Shown: one piece after another, positions 37,493 through 45,508 of the stretch | Layout of the letters: each line of letters starts with the position of its first letter | Numbering within the stretch: the stretch's first letter is position 1 | NCBI RefSeq assembly: GCF_029360775.1 | Contig: NZ_JARKMZ010000001.1 | Span: 124,001 to 188,000 of the forward strand | Direction of reading: 5' to 3' | Source: Daejeonella sp. H1SJ63 | Lineage (GTDB): Bacteria > Bacteroidota > Bacteroidia > Sphingobacteriales > Sphingobacteriaceae | Length of the DNA: 64,000 nt | Notes under the pieces: generated by a model | The model's input: only the letters and a program-made list of their open reading frames with translations | What the model was told of the DNA's origin: nothing | Database searches by the model: none | Program-made: the position numbers and the translations under genes

Positions 37493-38728
37493 TTAAGCTA
37501 ACTTGGCTTTTAAGTTCTGGTCAATTGCATCAAGGAACTCTTCTGTGTACAGATAGTGATCTCCATGACTTACTTTGTTTCCGTGAATACAAACTGCAAG
37601 ATCCTTGGTCATTTTTCCGCTCTCAACAGTTTCGATACAAACCTGCTCTAAAGCATGACAGAAATTAATTAATGCCTGGTTATTGTCTAATTTACCACGG
37701 AATTCAAGACCTCTTGTCCATGCGAAAATTGACGCGATCGGGTTAGTTGAAGTTGGCTTTCCAGCCTGGTGATCACGGTAGTGACGGGTAACAGTACCGT
37801 GAGCTGCTTCAGCTTCCATGGTAGAACCATCCGGAGTGATCAGTACAGAAGTCATTAGTCCTAATGAACCAAAGCCCTGAGCAACAGTATCAGACTGAAC
37901 ATCACCATCATAATTTTTACAAGCCCAAACAAAATTACCATTCCACTTTAGTGCAGAAGCAACCATGTCGTCAATCAGACGGTGCTCGTAAACGATACCT
38001 GCAGCATCAAATTTTGCTTTGAATTCATTCTGATAAACTTCTTCAAAGATGTCTTTGAAACGTCCATCGTATTTTTTAAGGATTGTATTTTTGGTTGAAA
38101 GATATAAAGGCCATCCTTTAGATAAAGCCTGGTTAAAGCAGGCACGTGCAAAACCGAAGATACTTTCGTCAGTATTGTACATCGCCATAGCAACACCGTC
38201 GCCTTTGAAATTATATACTTCGAAAGATTGTGCTTCACCGCCATCTTCCGGACTGAAAGTGATGGTTAATTTCCCTTTTCCTTTAGTTACAAAATCAGTT
38301 GCACGATACTGATCGCCAAAAGCGTGACGACCGATACAGATCGGAGCAGTCCAGTTTGGTACCAGGCGGGGAACATTGCTCATTACAATTGGCTCACGGA
38401 AAACTGTACCATCCAGAATGTTTCTGATTGTACCATTTGGTGATTTCCACATTTGTTTAAGACTGAACTCTTTAACACGAGCCTCATCAGGAGTGATGGT
38501 TGCACATTTGATACCTACACCGTATTGTTTTATTGCATTTGCTGCGTCAATGGTTACCTGGTCGTTAGTTTCATCCCGGTATTCCATTCCAAGATCATAA
38601 TATTTAATATCCAGGTCAAGATATGGAGTGATCAGTTTATCTTTAATAAACTTCCAGATAATTCTGGTCATTTCATCTCCGTCTAATTCTACTACCGGAT
38701 TTGCAACTTTAATTTTTTGTACTGACAT
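37493..38728 (-). CDS. icd: NADP-dependent isocitrate dehydrogenase (eukaryote-type)
   Basis: 411 residues. [65 protein letters not shown] and [22 protein letters not shown] match the homodimeric class of human IDH1 and yeast IDP, distinct from the E. coli enzyme. It makes 2-oxoglutarate and NADPH in the TCA cycle. The class is normal in several Bacteroidota. A perfect -7 box lies at 38760-38767. Confidence 0.95.
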   Translation of the reverse strand: MSVQKIKVANPVVELDGDEMTRIIWKFIKDKLITPYLDLDIKYYDLGMEYRDETNDQVTIDAANAIKQYGVGIKCATITPDEARVKEFSLKQMWKSPNGTIRNILDGTVFREPIVMSNVPRLVPNWTAPICIGRHAFGDQYRATDFVTKGKGKLTITFSPEDGGEAQSFEVYNFKGDGVAMAMYNTDESIFGFARACFNQALSKGWPLYLSTKNTILKKYDGRFKDIFEEVYQNEFKAKFDAAGIVYEHRLIDDMVASALKWNGNFVWACKNYDGDVQSDTVAQGFGSLGLMTSVLITPDGSTMEAEAAHGTVTRHYRDHQAGKPTSTNPIASIFAWTRGLEFRGKLDNNQALINFCHALEQVCIETVESGKMTKDLAVCIHGNKVSHGDHYLYTEEFLDAIDQNLKAKLA

Positions 38729-38759
38729 ATACTTAATAATGAGGTTTTTGGAATTTCGT

Positions 38760-38767
38760 CAAAGATA
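38760..38767 (-). promoter_or_regulatory. -7 promoter box of icd
   Basis: TATCTTTG on the minus strand, 31 bases before the start codon. A T-rich TTTTC lies 18 bases further upstream. Confidence 0.5.
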
Positions 38768-38944
38768 GGAATTTTGAATACACCTGAAAATCTGTGAGGC
38801 ATCAATTTTGGCAGATTTTTCATTTAACGGAGATTAAAGCCATTTTTTGCCCTGATCTGCCTGAAATCCGGTAAATACAGAACGTAAAAATGATGTTAGG
38901 AATATGCAGTTGAAATTTGACGGCTTTTCAGGAAGCTTAACTGT

Positions 38945-40798
38945 TTAATAGTCGAGGTCGAGGTTAAATCTGCGTTTGAACTCTTCTAGATTAGGGTTTT
39001 TTTGTACCATATGCTGATATTTTTCAGTGGAGGTATAAAGTTTTCTCTTTACCGTTTGTTCAATTAGCTTCGTTTTCAGGTCGATGCTGAAGTTTTTAAG
39101 CTCTACTCTGAGATAATTCAGAAGGTCAACCCTTTCAGAGTTCAGAAGGTTATCCTGAATTTTATTTTCTATGACGACTTCGATCTGGTAGTTGTCAAGC
39201 AGAGCCGGAGGGTTTGCTGTCAGTATTGTGAAGATGTTTATTTTACCTTCTTTTTTAGTCTTTTCAGCATACATGTTCCAGTGTCTGAGCAGTGTGTCTG
39301 AATCGAATTCCTGCTTACTGTCGCCACTGACATATTCCGGATCTTTATCTTCTTTTTTAGAATAAGAAGCGGTGAGATCATTCAGGTTGGGAATCAGCGT
39401 TCCTGAGTTACTTAATAAAGGTTTAGGGATGTTGATTCTGGATTGTTTTTCATCTTTCCCGGCATTCGGCGGCACATGAGCTGAAACGACTGCAGGAGCG
39501 GGATTGATTATTTCTGCCGGAGCCGGTTCAGAAATTTTAATGGCCGGAGGAACGGTAGTTGTTGTCGCGGCCGGTATTTCAGCCTGTAGAGGCTTCTCTG
39601 TTATCGTATGTAGTGCCGGAGCCGGGCTTTTCTGTACTTCTGTTAAGGGATTAAGTTTTTTTTTTACCAGGCCTTCAGAAAGACCTTCGGTTGCAATATT
39701 AATTACAGAAGGTATATGGCATAGTTTGATTAAGGCCAGCTCAACCTGTAATCTTTGATTTTTACTGGTTTTATAATTTAAATCGCACTGATTGCTGATG
39801 TTTAGGGCCGAAATCAGAAATGAGGCAGATGCAGCCAAAGCTTGCTGATTATATTTCTGACGTATTCCCTCACTCACTTCAAGTAATTTCAATGTTGAAC
39901 TGTCTTTACTTACAAGCAGATTCCTTAAGTGGGAGGCAAGTCCGGTAATGAAATGATTGCCATCAAATCCATTACTTAAAATTTCATCAAAAATCAGTAA
40001 TGATGCCGCCACATCCTGCTCCAATATAGAATCGGTGAGTTTAAAGTAGTAATCATAATCCAGAATGTTCAGATTGTCAATTACAGCCCTGTAGCTTACA
40101 TTTTTGTTTGAAAAGCTGACAATCTGATCGAACATGGAAAGCGCATCGCGCAACCCGCCGTCGGCCTTTTGGGCAATCATGTGTAGCCCATCCTCATCAT
40201 ACGATATACCTTCCTTAACTGCGATTTCTTTCAGATGACCGGCAATATCTTCTACCCGGATGCGGTTAAAATCAAAAATCTGGCATCTGGACAGTATAGT
40301 TGGAAGAATTTTATGCTTTTCTGTGGTTGCCAGAATAAAAATGGCATAATTCGGGGGCTCCTCAAGAGTCTTCAGGAAAGCATTAAATGCTGCCTGAGAG
40401 AGCATATGAACCTCGTCGATGATATAAATTTTGTATTTGCCTGCCTGAGGCGGTATCCGAACCTGTTCAATCAGGCTTCTGATATCCTCAACGGAGTTGT
40501 TGGATGCAGCATCAAGTTCATGGATATTGAAAGAATTTCCGTTTTGAAAAGAAATGCAGGAATCACAAACTCCGCAAGCTTCAGCATCCTCAGTCAGATT
40601 TTTACAGTTTATAGTCTTTGCAAGGATTCGGGCGCAGGTAGTTTTTCCTACACCTCTTGGTCCGCAAAAAAGAAATGCCTGGGCAAGCTGGTTATTTTTG
40701 ATGGCATTCTTCAGAGTACCTGTTATATGCAGCTGACCTACAACAGTTTGGAATGTTGCCGGTCTGTACTTTCTTGCTGATACTATAAAATTGTCCAT
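38945..40798 (-). CDS. dnaX: DNA polymerase III subunits gamma and tau
   Basis: 617 residues. The AAA+ motor has Walker A GPRGVGKTTCARIL (about 45-58), a zinc module with CGVCDSC, Walker B IIDEVHMLS, sensor ATTEKHKILPTILSRCQ and the collar domain to about residue 375. After it comes a low-complexity linker rich in Pro and Ala, then a C-terminal domain that should bind polymerase and helicase in tau. At the border of collar and linker the gene has ten consecutive A residues coding VKKK (378-381); both slippage frames hit a stop within a few codons. That would give a 382- to 384-residue gamma form. Confidence 0.95.
   Translation of the reverse strand: MDNFIVSARKYRPATFQTVVGQLHITGTLKNAIKNNQLAQAFLFCGPRGVGKTTCARILAKTINCKNLTEDAEACGVCDSCISFQNGNSFNIHELDAASNNSVEDIRSLIEQVRIPPQAGKYKIYIIDEVHMLSQAAFNAFLKTLEEPPNYAIFILATTEKHKILPTILSRCQIFDFNRIRVEDIAGHLKEIAVKEGISYDEDGLHMIAQKADGGLRDALSMFDQIVSFSNKNVSYRAVIDNLNILDYDYYFKLTDSILEQDVAASLLIFDEILSNGFDGNHFITGLASHLRNLLVSKDSSTLKLLEVSEGIRQKYNQQALAASASFLISALNISNQCDLNYKTSKNQRLQVELALIKLCHIPSVINIATEGLSEGLVKKKLNPLTEVQKSPAPALHTITEKPLQAEIPAATTTTVPPAIKISEPAPAEIINPAPAVVSAHVPPNAGKDEKQSRINIPKPLLSNSGTLIPNLNDLTASYSKKEDKDPEYVSGDSKQEFDSDTLLRHWNMYAEKTKKEGKINIFTILTANPPALLDNYQIEVVIENKIQDNLLNSERVDLLNYLRVELKNFSIDLKTKLIEQTVKRKLYTSTEKYQHMVQKNPNLEEFKRRFNLDLDY
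39656..39665 (-). promoter_or_regulatory. A10 slippage site in dnaX
   Basis: Ten T on the plus strand, ten A in the mRNA (GTA AAA AAA AAA CTT). One A less gives AAC TTA ATC CCT TAA; one A more gives ACT TAA. Thermus thermophilus dnaX makes gamma by transcriptional slippage at an A9 run, so the parallel is direct; that it happens here is inference. Confidence 0.6.
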
Positions 40799-41215
40799 CG
40801 GAGGCTAAATTAGAAAGAGGATTGTGTTAAACCAAACTTAGATGATTTTTTTGTCCATATAATTTATTGTATGGTTAAACTTAAGTGATTTAGCCCGAAT
40901 TGTTGGGAGGATTACCTATTTGTGCCGGGCGATTAAAATGATATGGAATATTAAATTGATAATAGTTGAAAATACGTAATAGTGAGTATTGGTACTTAGT
41001 AGATTAAATTGAATCTTTGCATAAGATCCATTATTTTATGAAAGCGTTTACTGATTTTTGCAGGTTCACAATAGGTTTTATTGTTTATATCGTAAAAAGT
41101 AATACCAGATAAGCCCTTTTGTTTTGTTTGGTTTGAAATTGATCTGTCTGACTAAGTTCTGAATTTCCCTGCTCTGATATTATATTAATAAGGTTTCTTT
41201 ATTCTGATAAAACCA
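40799..41215. other. Intergenic region between dnaX and rpsF
   Basis: The 513-base gap has no ORF with coding character. It holds a repeated regulatory element and weak promoter (40968-41019) and, at its right end, the rpsF promoter. The dnaX promoter on the minus strand must lie at its left end but I see no clear box. Confidence 0.5.
40968..41019 (+). promoter_or_regulatory. Operator-like element copy 1 with promoter boxes
   Basis: GAAAATACGTAATAGTGAGT followed by ATTGGTACTTA. It aligns without gaps with 45379-45430, sharing GAAAATAC, GTATT, GTACTTA and, at identical distance, a CTTT -7 box (here AATCTTTG at 41012-41019, preceded by TTG 20 bases upstream). It faces the ribosomal-protein operon but lies over 290 bases from it. 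Confidence 0.45.
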
Positions 41216-41246
41216 TTTGATAAATAGAAAATTATATCTATTTTTG
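41216..41246 (+). promoter_or_regulatory. Promoter of rpsF-rpsR-rplI
   Basis: TTTG at 41216-41219, 19 bases, TATTTTTG at 41239-41246: a full match to the Bacteroidota consensus, 65 bases before rpsF. Confidence 0.8.
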
Positions 41247-41311
41247 CATCCCGCTTTGAAGCCTTACAAAGGGTTTGAGCGTAATTCAATTAAAACAAAT
41301 AAAAAGCAACA

Positions 41312-41680
41312 ATGCAACAGTACGAAACAGTGATCATTCTGACCCCGTTGTTATCAGAAGAAGCTGCGAAAGAGGTAGTTACCAAATTCAAAAAGCTTAT
41401 GACAGATAACGGAGCCGAAATTGTCCATGAAGACAATTGGGGTTTGAAAAAACTAGCGTATCCGATTCAAAAGAAGACTACAGGATACTATCACCTAACT
41501 GAATTCAGAGCTCCGGGTGAGTTTATTAACAAACTTGAAGTTGAATACAAGCGCGATGAACGTGTAATGCGTTTTCTGACTGTATCTCTGGATAAGCATG
41601 CACTTGCATTCAGTGAGAAAAAACGTAGCGGAGCCTTCAACAAGAACAAGGAAACTAAAGCTGAGGAGGTAGCAAAATAA
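41312..41680 (+). CDS. rpsF: Ribosomal protein bS6
   Basis: 122 residues. [43 protein letters not shown] and [19 protein letters not shown] are the S6 blocks. It binds 16S rRNA in the platform together with S18. First gene of the classic rpsF-rpsR-rplI operon; its stop shares a base with the next start (TAATG). Confidence 0.97.
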   Translation: MQQYETVIILTPLLSEEAAKEVVTKFKKLMTDNGAEIVHEDNWGLKKLAYPIQKKTTGYYHLTEFRAPGEFINKLEVEYKRDERVMRFLTVSLDKHALAFSEKKRSGAFNKNKETKAEEVAK

Positions 41681-41943
41681 TGGCAAAAGATCAAATCCAA
41701 TACGTAACCGCTCCGAAAGTTGACGAGAGCCGTAAAAAATATTGCCGTTTCAGAAAGAACGGAATTAAATACATCGATTATAAAGACGCTAACTTTTTAT
41801 TAAAGTTCATCAACGATCAGGGTAAAGTTTTACCACGTCGTTTAACCGGAACTTCATTAAAATTCCAGCGTAAAGTGGCTCAGGCTGTTAAGCGTGCCCG
41901 CCATATCGGTTTATTACCTTATGTTACTGATTCATTAAAATAA
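41680..41943 (+). CDS. rpsR: Ribosomal protein bS18
   Basis: 87 residues. [29 protein letters not shown] and [18 protein letters not shown] are diagnostic. It pairs with S6 on the small subunit. Start overlaps the rpsF stop by one base, so expression is coupled. The extension at the N-terminus (about 20 residues) is normal for the phylum. Confidence 0.97.
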   Translation: MAKDQIQYVTAPKVDESRKKYCRFRKNGIKYIDYKDANFLLKFINDQGKVLPRRLTGTSLKFQRKVAQAVKRARHIGLLPYVTDSLK

Positions 41944-41959
41944 GAGGGAGATAAGCGAA

Positions 41960-42403
41960 ATGGAATTAATTTTAAAACAAGACATCAAGAATCTCGGCGA
42001 GAAAGATGATGTTGTTACAGTAAAGCCGGGTTTTGGACGTAACTACCTTATTCCAAAAGGTTATGCTATCCTGGCTACAGAATCTGCAAAGAAAGTATTA
42101 GCTGAAAACTTAAAGCAGGCTGCTTTCAAACAGGACAAAATTAAAAAGGATGCTGATGCAATTGCAGCAAGACTTGAGGGTGTAAAACTTTCAATCGGTG
42201 CTAAAGCTGGCGAGAGTGGCAAGATCTTTGGATCTGTTAATACTATCCAGATTGCTGATGCTTTGAAGAAAGAAGGCTTTGACGTTGACCGTCGTCGCAT
42301 TACTTTCGATACTGAGCCTAAGTTTGTAGGTGAGTATACAGCAAACCTTAACCTGCACAAAGAAGTAAAGGTTAAAGTTCCTTTTGAAGTTATTGCAGAA
42401 TAA
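41960..42403 (+). CDS. rplI: Ribosomal protein bL9
   Basis: 147 residues. MELILKQDIKNLGEKDDVVTVKPGFGRNYLIPKGYA is the N-terminal rRNA-binding domain, then the long connecting helix and the C-terminal domain with AGESGKIFGSVNTIQIADALKKEG. Last gene of the operon. Confidence 0.97.
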   Translation: MELILKQDIKNLGEKDDVVTVKPGFGRNYLIPKGYAILATESAKKVLAENLKQAAFKQDKIKKDADAIAARLEGVKLSIGAKAGESGKIFGSVNTIQIADALKKEGFDVDRRRITFDTEPKFVGEYTANLNLHKEVKVKVPFEVIAE

Positions 42404-42411
42404 TTTCCTTT

Positions 42412-42430
42412 CACCGGATTAATTCCGGTG
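42412..42430 (+). other. Small hairpin after rplI
   Basis: CACCGGA / TCCGGTG stem of 7 bp with 5-base loop, followed by an A-rich tract instead of T. It may protect the operon's 3' end; the true terminator is the next hairpin. Confidence 0.45.
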
Positions 42431-42457
42431 GATAATCAGGAAAAAAATTATATTTTT

Positions 42458-42497
42458 AAGTGCCTTCTGAAATTTCAGAAGGCACTTTTTATTTTTA
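42458..42497 (+). terminator. Intrinsic terminator of the rpsF operon
   Basis: A 30-base perfect palindrome (42458-42487, AAGTGCCTTCTGAAA and its complement) then TTTATTTTTA. Preceded by a T-rich tract as well, so it could act in both directions. Confidence 0.92.
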
Positions 42498-42527
42498 CGT
42501 ATTTCAGATCAATTAAACAGGTGCAGA

Positions 42528-43205
42528 TTGAAAAAATTCAGACAAGCCCTTCGTAAGTTCATTTTCTGGTATTTTGTTATAACGATCTCCTGGGTTTTGA
42601 TTTATCGTTTTATTAATCCGCCAATAACTTACCTTATGGTTCAAAGAGCAGTTGAACGTAAGATCGATGGGAAGGACTGGAAGATGGAAAGGTCGTGGCT
42701 GGAAATGGATGAGTTGTCAGATAATCTGAAAAAAGCTGCAATAGCCGGCGAAGATGCCCGGTTTTTAAGTCACTGGGGCTTTGATATAGAAGCGCTTCAA
42801 AATGCTGTTGAAAAGAACAAAAAGAGAAAACGGGTTATCGGTGGAAGTACAATCAGTCAGCAAACTGCTAAAAATGTTTTTCTATGGCCCGGAAGATCTT
42901 ATATCAGGAAAGGATTTGAAGCATATTTTACCTTGCTTATCGAATTGCTTTGGGGTAAAGAACGAATTCTGGAAGTTTATCTGAACGTAATCGAAATGGG
43001 GGATGGAATCTATGGAGCTGAGGCTGCCACCCAACAATACTATGGGAAATCTGCCAGAAGTTTGAGTAAATCCCAGGCTGCATTACTGGTGGCTGTGTTT
43101 CCTAATCCTTTGCGCTGGACGCCAAACAGACCGACGAGATATATTTATTATAAGCAGGGATTGATTCTCAGAAATATGCGTCATATTGGCAAATTGCCTT
43201 TCTGA
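42528..43205 (+). CDS. mtgA: Monofunctional peptidoglycan transglycosylase
   Basis: 225 residues from TTG 42528; no ATG precedes the conserved part. One membrane helix (about residues 10-30). GT51 motifs: AAIAGEDARFLSHWGFD (catalytic Glu), GGSTISQQTAKNVFLWPGRS, KERILEVYLNVIEMGDGIYGAEAA and FPNPLRWTPNRP. It polymerises lipid II glycan strands without a transpeptidase domain. It stands alone after the ribosomal operon. Confidence 0.93.
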   Translation: MKKFRQALRKFIFWYFVITISWVLIYRFINPPITYLMVQRAVERKIDGKDWKMERSWLEMDELSDNLKKAAIAGEDARFLSHWGFDIEALQNAVEKNKKRKRVIGGSTISQQTAKNVFLWPGRSYIRKGFEAYFTLLIELLWGKERILEVYLNVIEMGDGIYGAEAATQQYYGKSARSLSKSQAALLVAVFPNPLRWTPNRPTRYIYYKQGLILRNMRHIGKLPF

Positions 43206-43329
43206 AGAGTATAGAAATAAGGATATTAAATATTTTCGATTCAGCATTGTCCTTCAGGATAGCCTGTTCAATAACCTTATCCTGATTCTCAATGATACAG
43301 GCCAGCAGTAATTTAAATCTTACCTTATT

Positions 43330-43812
43330 CTACTCTTCAGGTAAAGAAAATATCTTTGAATGCCAGCTTTGGCTGAATGGAATTTCCCATTTACTGAATA
43401 ACTCTTTGCGCGTGTTAATCAGGTTGTTGAAAACCGGTGTTTGGCTATTTATTTTACCGTTCCTGATCAGTTCTTCAAATTCCTCCCGGCTACAGTTTAT
43501 AATATTCTGATCCTGACGGAAGGCAATTCTGAATCTGTCAAACAGATTAATGCCAAACTTCTGTTCAATTTCCTTTATCAGGTTTACTGATTTGTCAATA
43601 CTGCATCCGGTAGCTCCGGCTATTTGTTCATCAACAGAAAGAACAATGAACTGATGATGAAGCACTTCTCCCAATGCTGCAAGGGCATGTCCATGTGCCT
43701 GCCATTCTGAAGTAAACTCATTCAATATTTTTTGAATGGCAAGTTCCTCATTATTATTGAGGATACGGTTTGAATGATAGATCCACAGTCTCGAATTTTC
43801 AGAAATATTCAT
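43330..43812 (-). CDS. Conserved protein of Bacteroidota, unknown function
   Basis: 160 residues from ATG 43812. Begins MNISENSRLWIYHSNRILN and contains EFTSEWQAHGHALAALGEVLHHQFIVLSVDE and GATGCSIDKSV. I recall this family from Bacteroidota genomes, where it is often called ABC transporter ATPase, but no Walker motif is present and that name is not justified. Soluble, no signal peptide. Convergent with mtgA. Confidence 0.75.
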   Translation of the reverse strand: MNISENSRLWIYHSNRILNNNEELAIQKILNEFTSEWQAHGHALAALGEVLHHQFIVLSVDEQIAGATGCSIDKSVNLIKEIEQKFGINLFDRFRIAFRQDQNIINCSREEFEELIRNGKINSQTPVFNNLINTRKELFSKWEIPFSQSWHSKIFSLPEE

Positions 43813-43944
43813 ATACAAAAATACAAATTCAGAACTTATTAAAGTTCAGATGAATGTCTTTATGTCTTATATGATTCATCAATTTGTAAAAAATGTAGCC
43901 CTGAACTATTTCAAGTTTATTTGGCCTGTTACGAAAATGTGATC

Positions 43945-43960
43945 TACCCAGAAATGGGTA
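43945..43960. promoter_or_regulatory. Operator-like inverted repeat copy 3 (TACCCA-GAAA-TGGGTA)
   Basis: A perfect 6-bp dyad with a 4-base centre, followed by TT as in the copy at 45384. It lies 16 bases upstream of the promoter boxes of the following gene, a position suited to an activator. Confidence 0.55.
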
Positions 43961-43976
43961 TTCTGAGTGGATATAC

Positions 43977-44006
43977 TTGTGTTGTTGTTCTCAGGGAGTA
44001 TCTTTG
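43977..44006 (+). promoter_or_regulatory. Promoter of the outer-membrane protein gene
   Basis: TTG at 43977-43979, 19 bases, TATCTTTG at 43999-44006, an exact -7 box, 43 bases before the start codon. Confidence 0.65.
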
Positions 44007-44049
44007 ACATAGAATTCATACAATTAATCAAATCTTAAATTCAGCTTTC

Positions 44050-44799
44050 ATGAAAAAGATCATTTTGTCAATCGCTCTTTTATTCATTTTGGGTGCTGCA
44101 CAGGCACAGGAAAATGAAACTCAATCTGAAAAGAGTTCTTCTTCCGGAAATAACCTCTTAAAGGTTAATTTACTATCTCTTCCATTAAGAAATTTTTCTT
44201 TCAGCTATGAGCATAAAATCGGTAAAAAGATAAGTGCAGGCCTTGGTCTCCGTATTATGCCCGAGGGTGGGGTACCTATGTTGTCTACTATTTCTGATAT
44301 GATTGATGATCCGGAAACTTCCAGACAACTGGAGCAGGTTCAGACAAGTAATACTGCCATTACTCCTGAGATCAGATTCTATTTAGGTAAACAGGCCATG
44401 CGCGGTTTTTATGTGGCTCCATTTGCCAGATATAGCAAGTACAAGGCTGCTCTTCCGTTTGAGTTTGATGTGAACGGATCTACTCAAACAATGCCCTTAA
44501 GTGGTGAGTTAACTACCTTCACCGGTGGATTGCAATTGGGTGCTCAATGGAAATTAGGAGGCAGACTTTACCTCGACTGGTGGATGCTTGGTCCGCAGTA
44601 TGGTACTTCTGACGGTACTCTCGATGGTAAGCGTGCATTGAGTACTCAGGAACAGCAGGAATTAAGAACAGAACTTCAGAATATTGAAATCCCATTTGCT
44701 GATACAAAGACAACTGTTGACGCGAATGGAGCAAGACTTGATATTACCGGTCCATGGGCTGGTTTGAGAGCTGGTCTCAGTTTAGGAATCAGGTTCTAA
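44050..44799 (+). CDS. Predicted outer-membrane beta-barrel protein (DUF3575-like)
   Basis: 249 residues. Signal peptide MKKIILSIALLFILGAAQAQ. The mature part alternates hydrophobic and polar residues and ends in GLSLGIRF, with a terminal Phe as in outer-membrane barrels. KVNLLSLPLRNFSFSYEHKIGKKISAGLGLR and EIRFYLGKQAMRGFYVAPFARYS look like DUF3575 proteins. Function unknown. It has its own promoter with an upstream inverted repeat and a terminator, so its expression is probably regulated. Confidence 0.75.
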   Translation: MKKIILSIALLFILGAAQAQENETQSEKSSSSGNNLLKVNLLSLPLRNFSFSYEHKIGKKISAGLGLRIMPEGGVPMLSTISDMIDDPETSRQLEQVQTSNTAITPEIRFYLGKQAMRGFYVAPFARYSKYKAALPFEFDVNGSTQTMPLSGELTTFTGGLQLGAQWKLGGRLYLDWWMLGPQYGTSDGTLDGKRALSTQEQQELRTELQNIEIPFADTKTTVDANGARLDITGPWAGLRAGLSLGIRF

Positions 44800-44834
44800 G
44801 TGATTCTCTGAAATACAATATTTCTTTTCTATTT

Positions 44835-44867
44835 TAGGGCAGGATTTTCATTCTGCCCTATGTTTTT
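44835..44867 (+). terminator. Intrinsic terminator overlapping the next start codon
   Basis: TAGGGCAG (44835-44842) pairs with CTGCCCTA (44853-44860), 10-base loop, then TGTTTTTT. The final A of the stem is the first base of the next gene's ATG, and the T-tract codes its first residues. Confidence 0.85.
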
Positions 44868-45345
44868 TAAGAATAAATCATATTTCATTTATCCGTTTCT
44901 GCTTCTGTCGCTTTATATATTTCCAGGAGCCACTTCAGGAACTGAAGATGAGCCGGTAAAGGTTCTGGTTGATAGAACACTGAGCCGGTTCAATGCCCTG
45001 CACTATCCTGAATCTGAACTTTCTAAAATCAGGAAATGTGAGATACAATTAAGTGAAGATGGTTTTCTCAGGTATCGTAAAACTTATATCAACGGAAAGC
45101 AGGAATATTATTCTTTTAATCTTTCCAGGTTTGTTAGCATGGATTATTACGGGAGCATCACATCCGGCGAATTGTCTATCAATACCGAAGAAGATGATGT
45201 GATTGTACAGACATTTAATGACCGGAATGGCAATGTAGATTCGATGGCAACATATTTTCGATTGCCGGTACATGGCATCGCAGCTGAAGATCTGAACTCC
45301 ATTCAGGCAGATCTTTTAGAAATGAAGAAACATTTTCAGCTATAA
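44860..45345 (+). CDS. Exported protein of unknown function
   Basis: 161 residues. Signal peptide with hydrophobic core YPFLLLSLYIFPG up to about residue 23. The rest is mixed alpha/beta, with ESELSKIRKCEIQLSEDGFLRYRKTY and FNDRNGNVDSMATYFRLPV. I recognise no family. The start codon sits at the foot of the preceding terminator hairpin, so translation would depend on read-through transcripts in which the hairpin forms or melts. Confidence 0.65.
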   Translation: MFFKNKSYFIYPFLLLSLYIFPGATSGTEDEPVKVLVDRTLSRFNALHYPESELSKIRKCEIQLSEDGFLRYRKTYINGKQEYYSFNLSRFVSMDYYGSITSGELSINTEEDDVIVQTFNDRNGNVDSMATYFRLPVHGIAAEDLNSIQADLLEMKKHFQL

Positions 45346-45378
45346 AGAATCAATTATTTCAATCGGAATACAAAATCT

Positions 45379-45430
45379 GAAAATACCTGAATATGGGTAT
45401 TAGTACTTAAGTCTGTTTCTTCTAACTTTA
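45379..45430 (+). promoter_or_regulatory. Operator-like element copy 2 with -7 box
   Basis: Dyad TACCTGAATATGGGTA at 45384-45399, then TTAGTACTTAA, then TAACTTTA at 45423-45430. Gapless likeness to 40968-41019, including the distance from element to -7 box. No gene on the plus strand follows before the terminator at 45466. Confidence 0.5.
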
Positions 45431-45465
45431 GAAAGCGAACAGATTAAAATTGGTTACCTTTAATC

Positions 45466-45508
45466 AAAGGCAATCCGGGACTTAAATAGTTTCGAATTGC
45501 CTTTTTTT
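45466..45508 (+). terminator. Intrinsic terminator, plus strand
   Basis: AAAGGCAAT (45466-45474) with ATTGCCTTT (45496-45504), 21-base loop, then a T-tract that reaches the stop codon of the convergent Fe-S gene. It either ends the transcript of the preceding exported-protein gene or a short RNA started at about 45437. Confidence 0.75.

Noticed and set aside
43206-43329. Continuation of the 43330-43812 gene past its TAG stop (open frame of about 50 codons)
   Set aside because: The extension runs into antisense mtgA, has no known counterpart, and a single unsuppressed TAG is the simpler reading; chance is likely in 124 bases.
43330-43812. Annotation as ABC transporter ATPase
   Set aside because: The family often carries this name, but there is no Walker A, signature or Walker B motif.
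44050-45345. Two-gene operon of barrel protein and exported protein
   Set aside because: A strong terminator separates them, so simple co-transcription is doubtful; left as separate genes.
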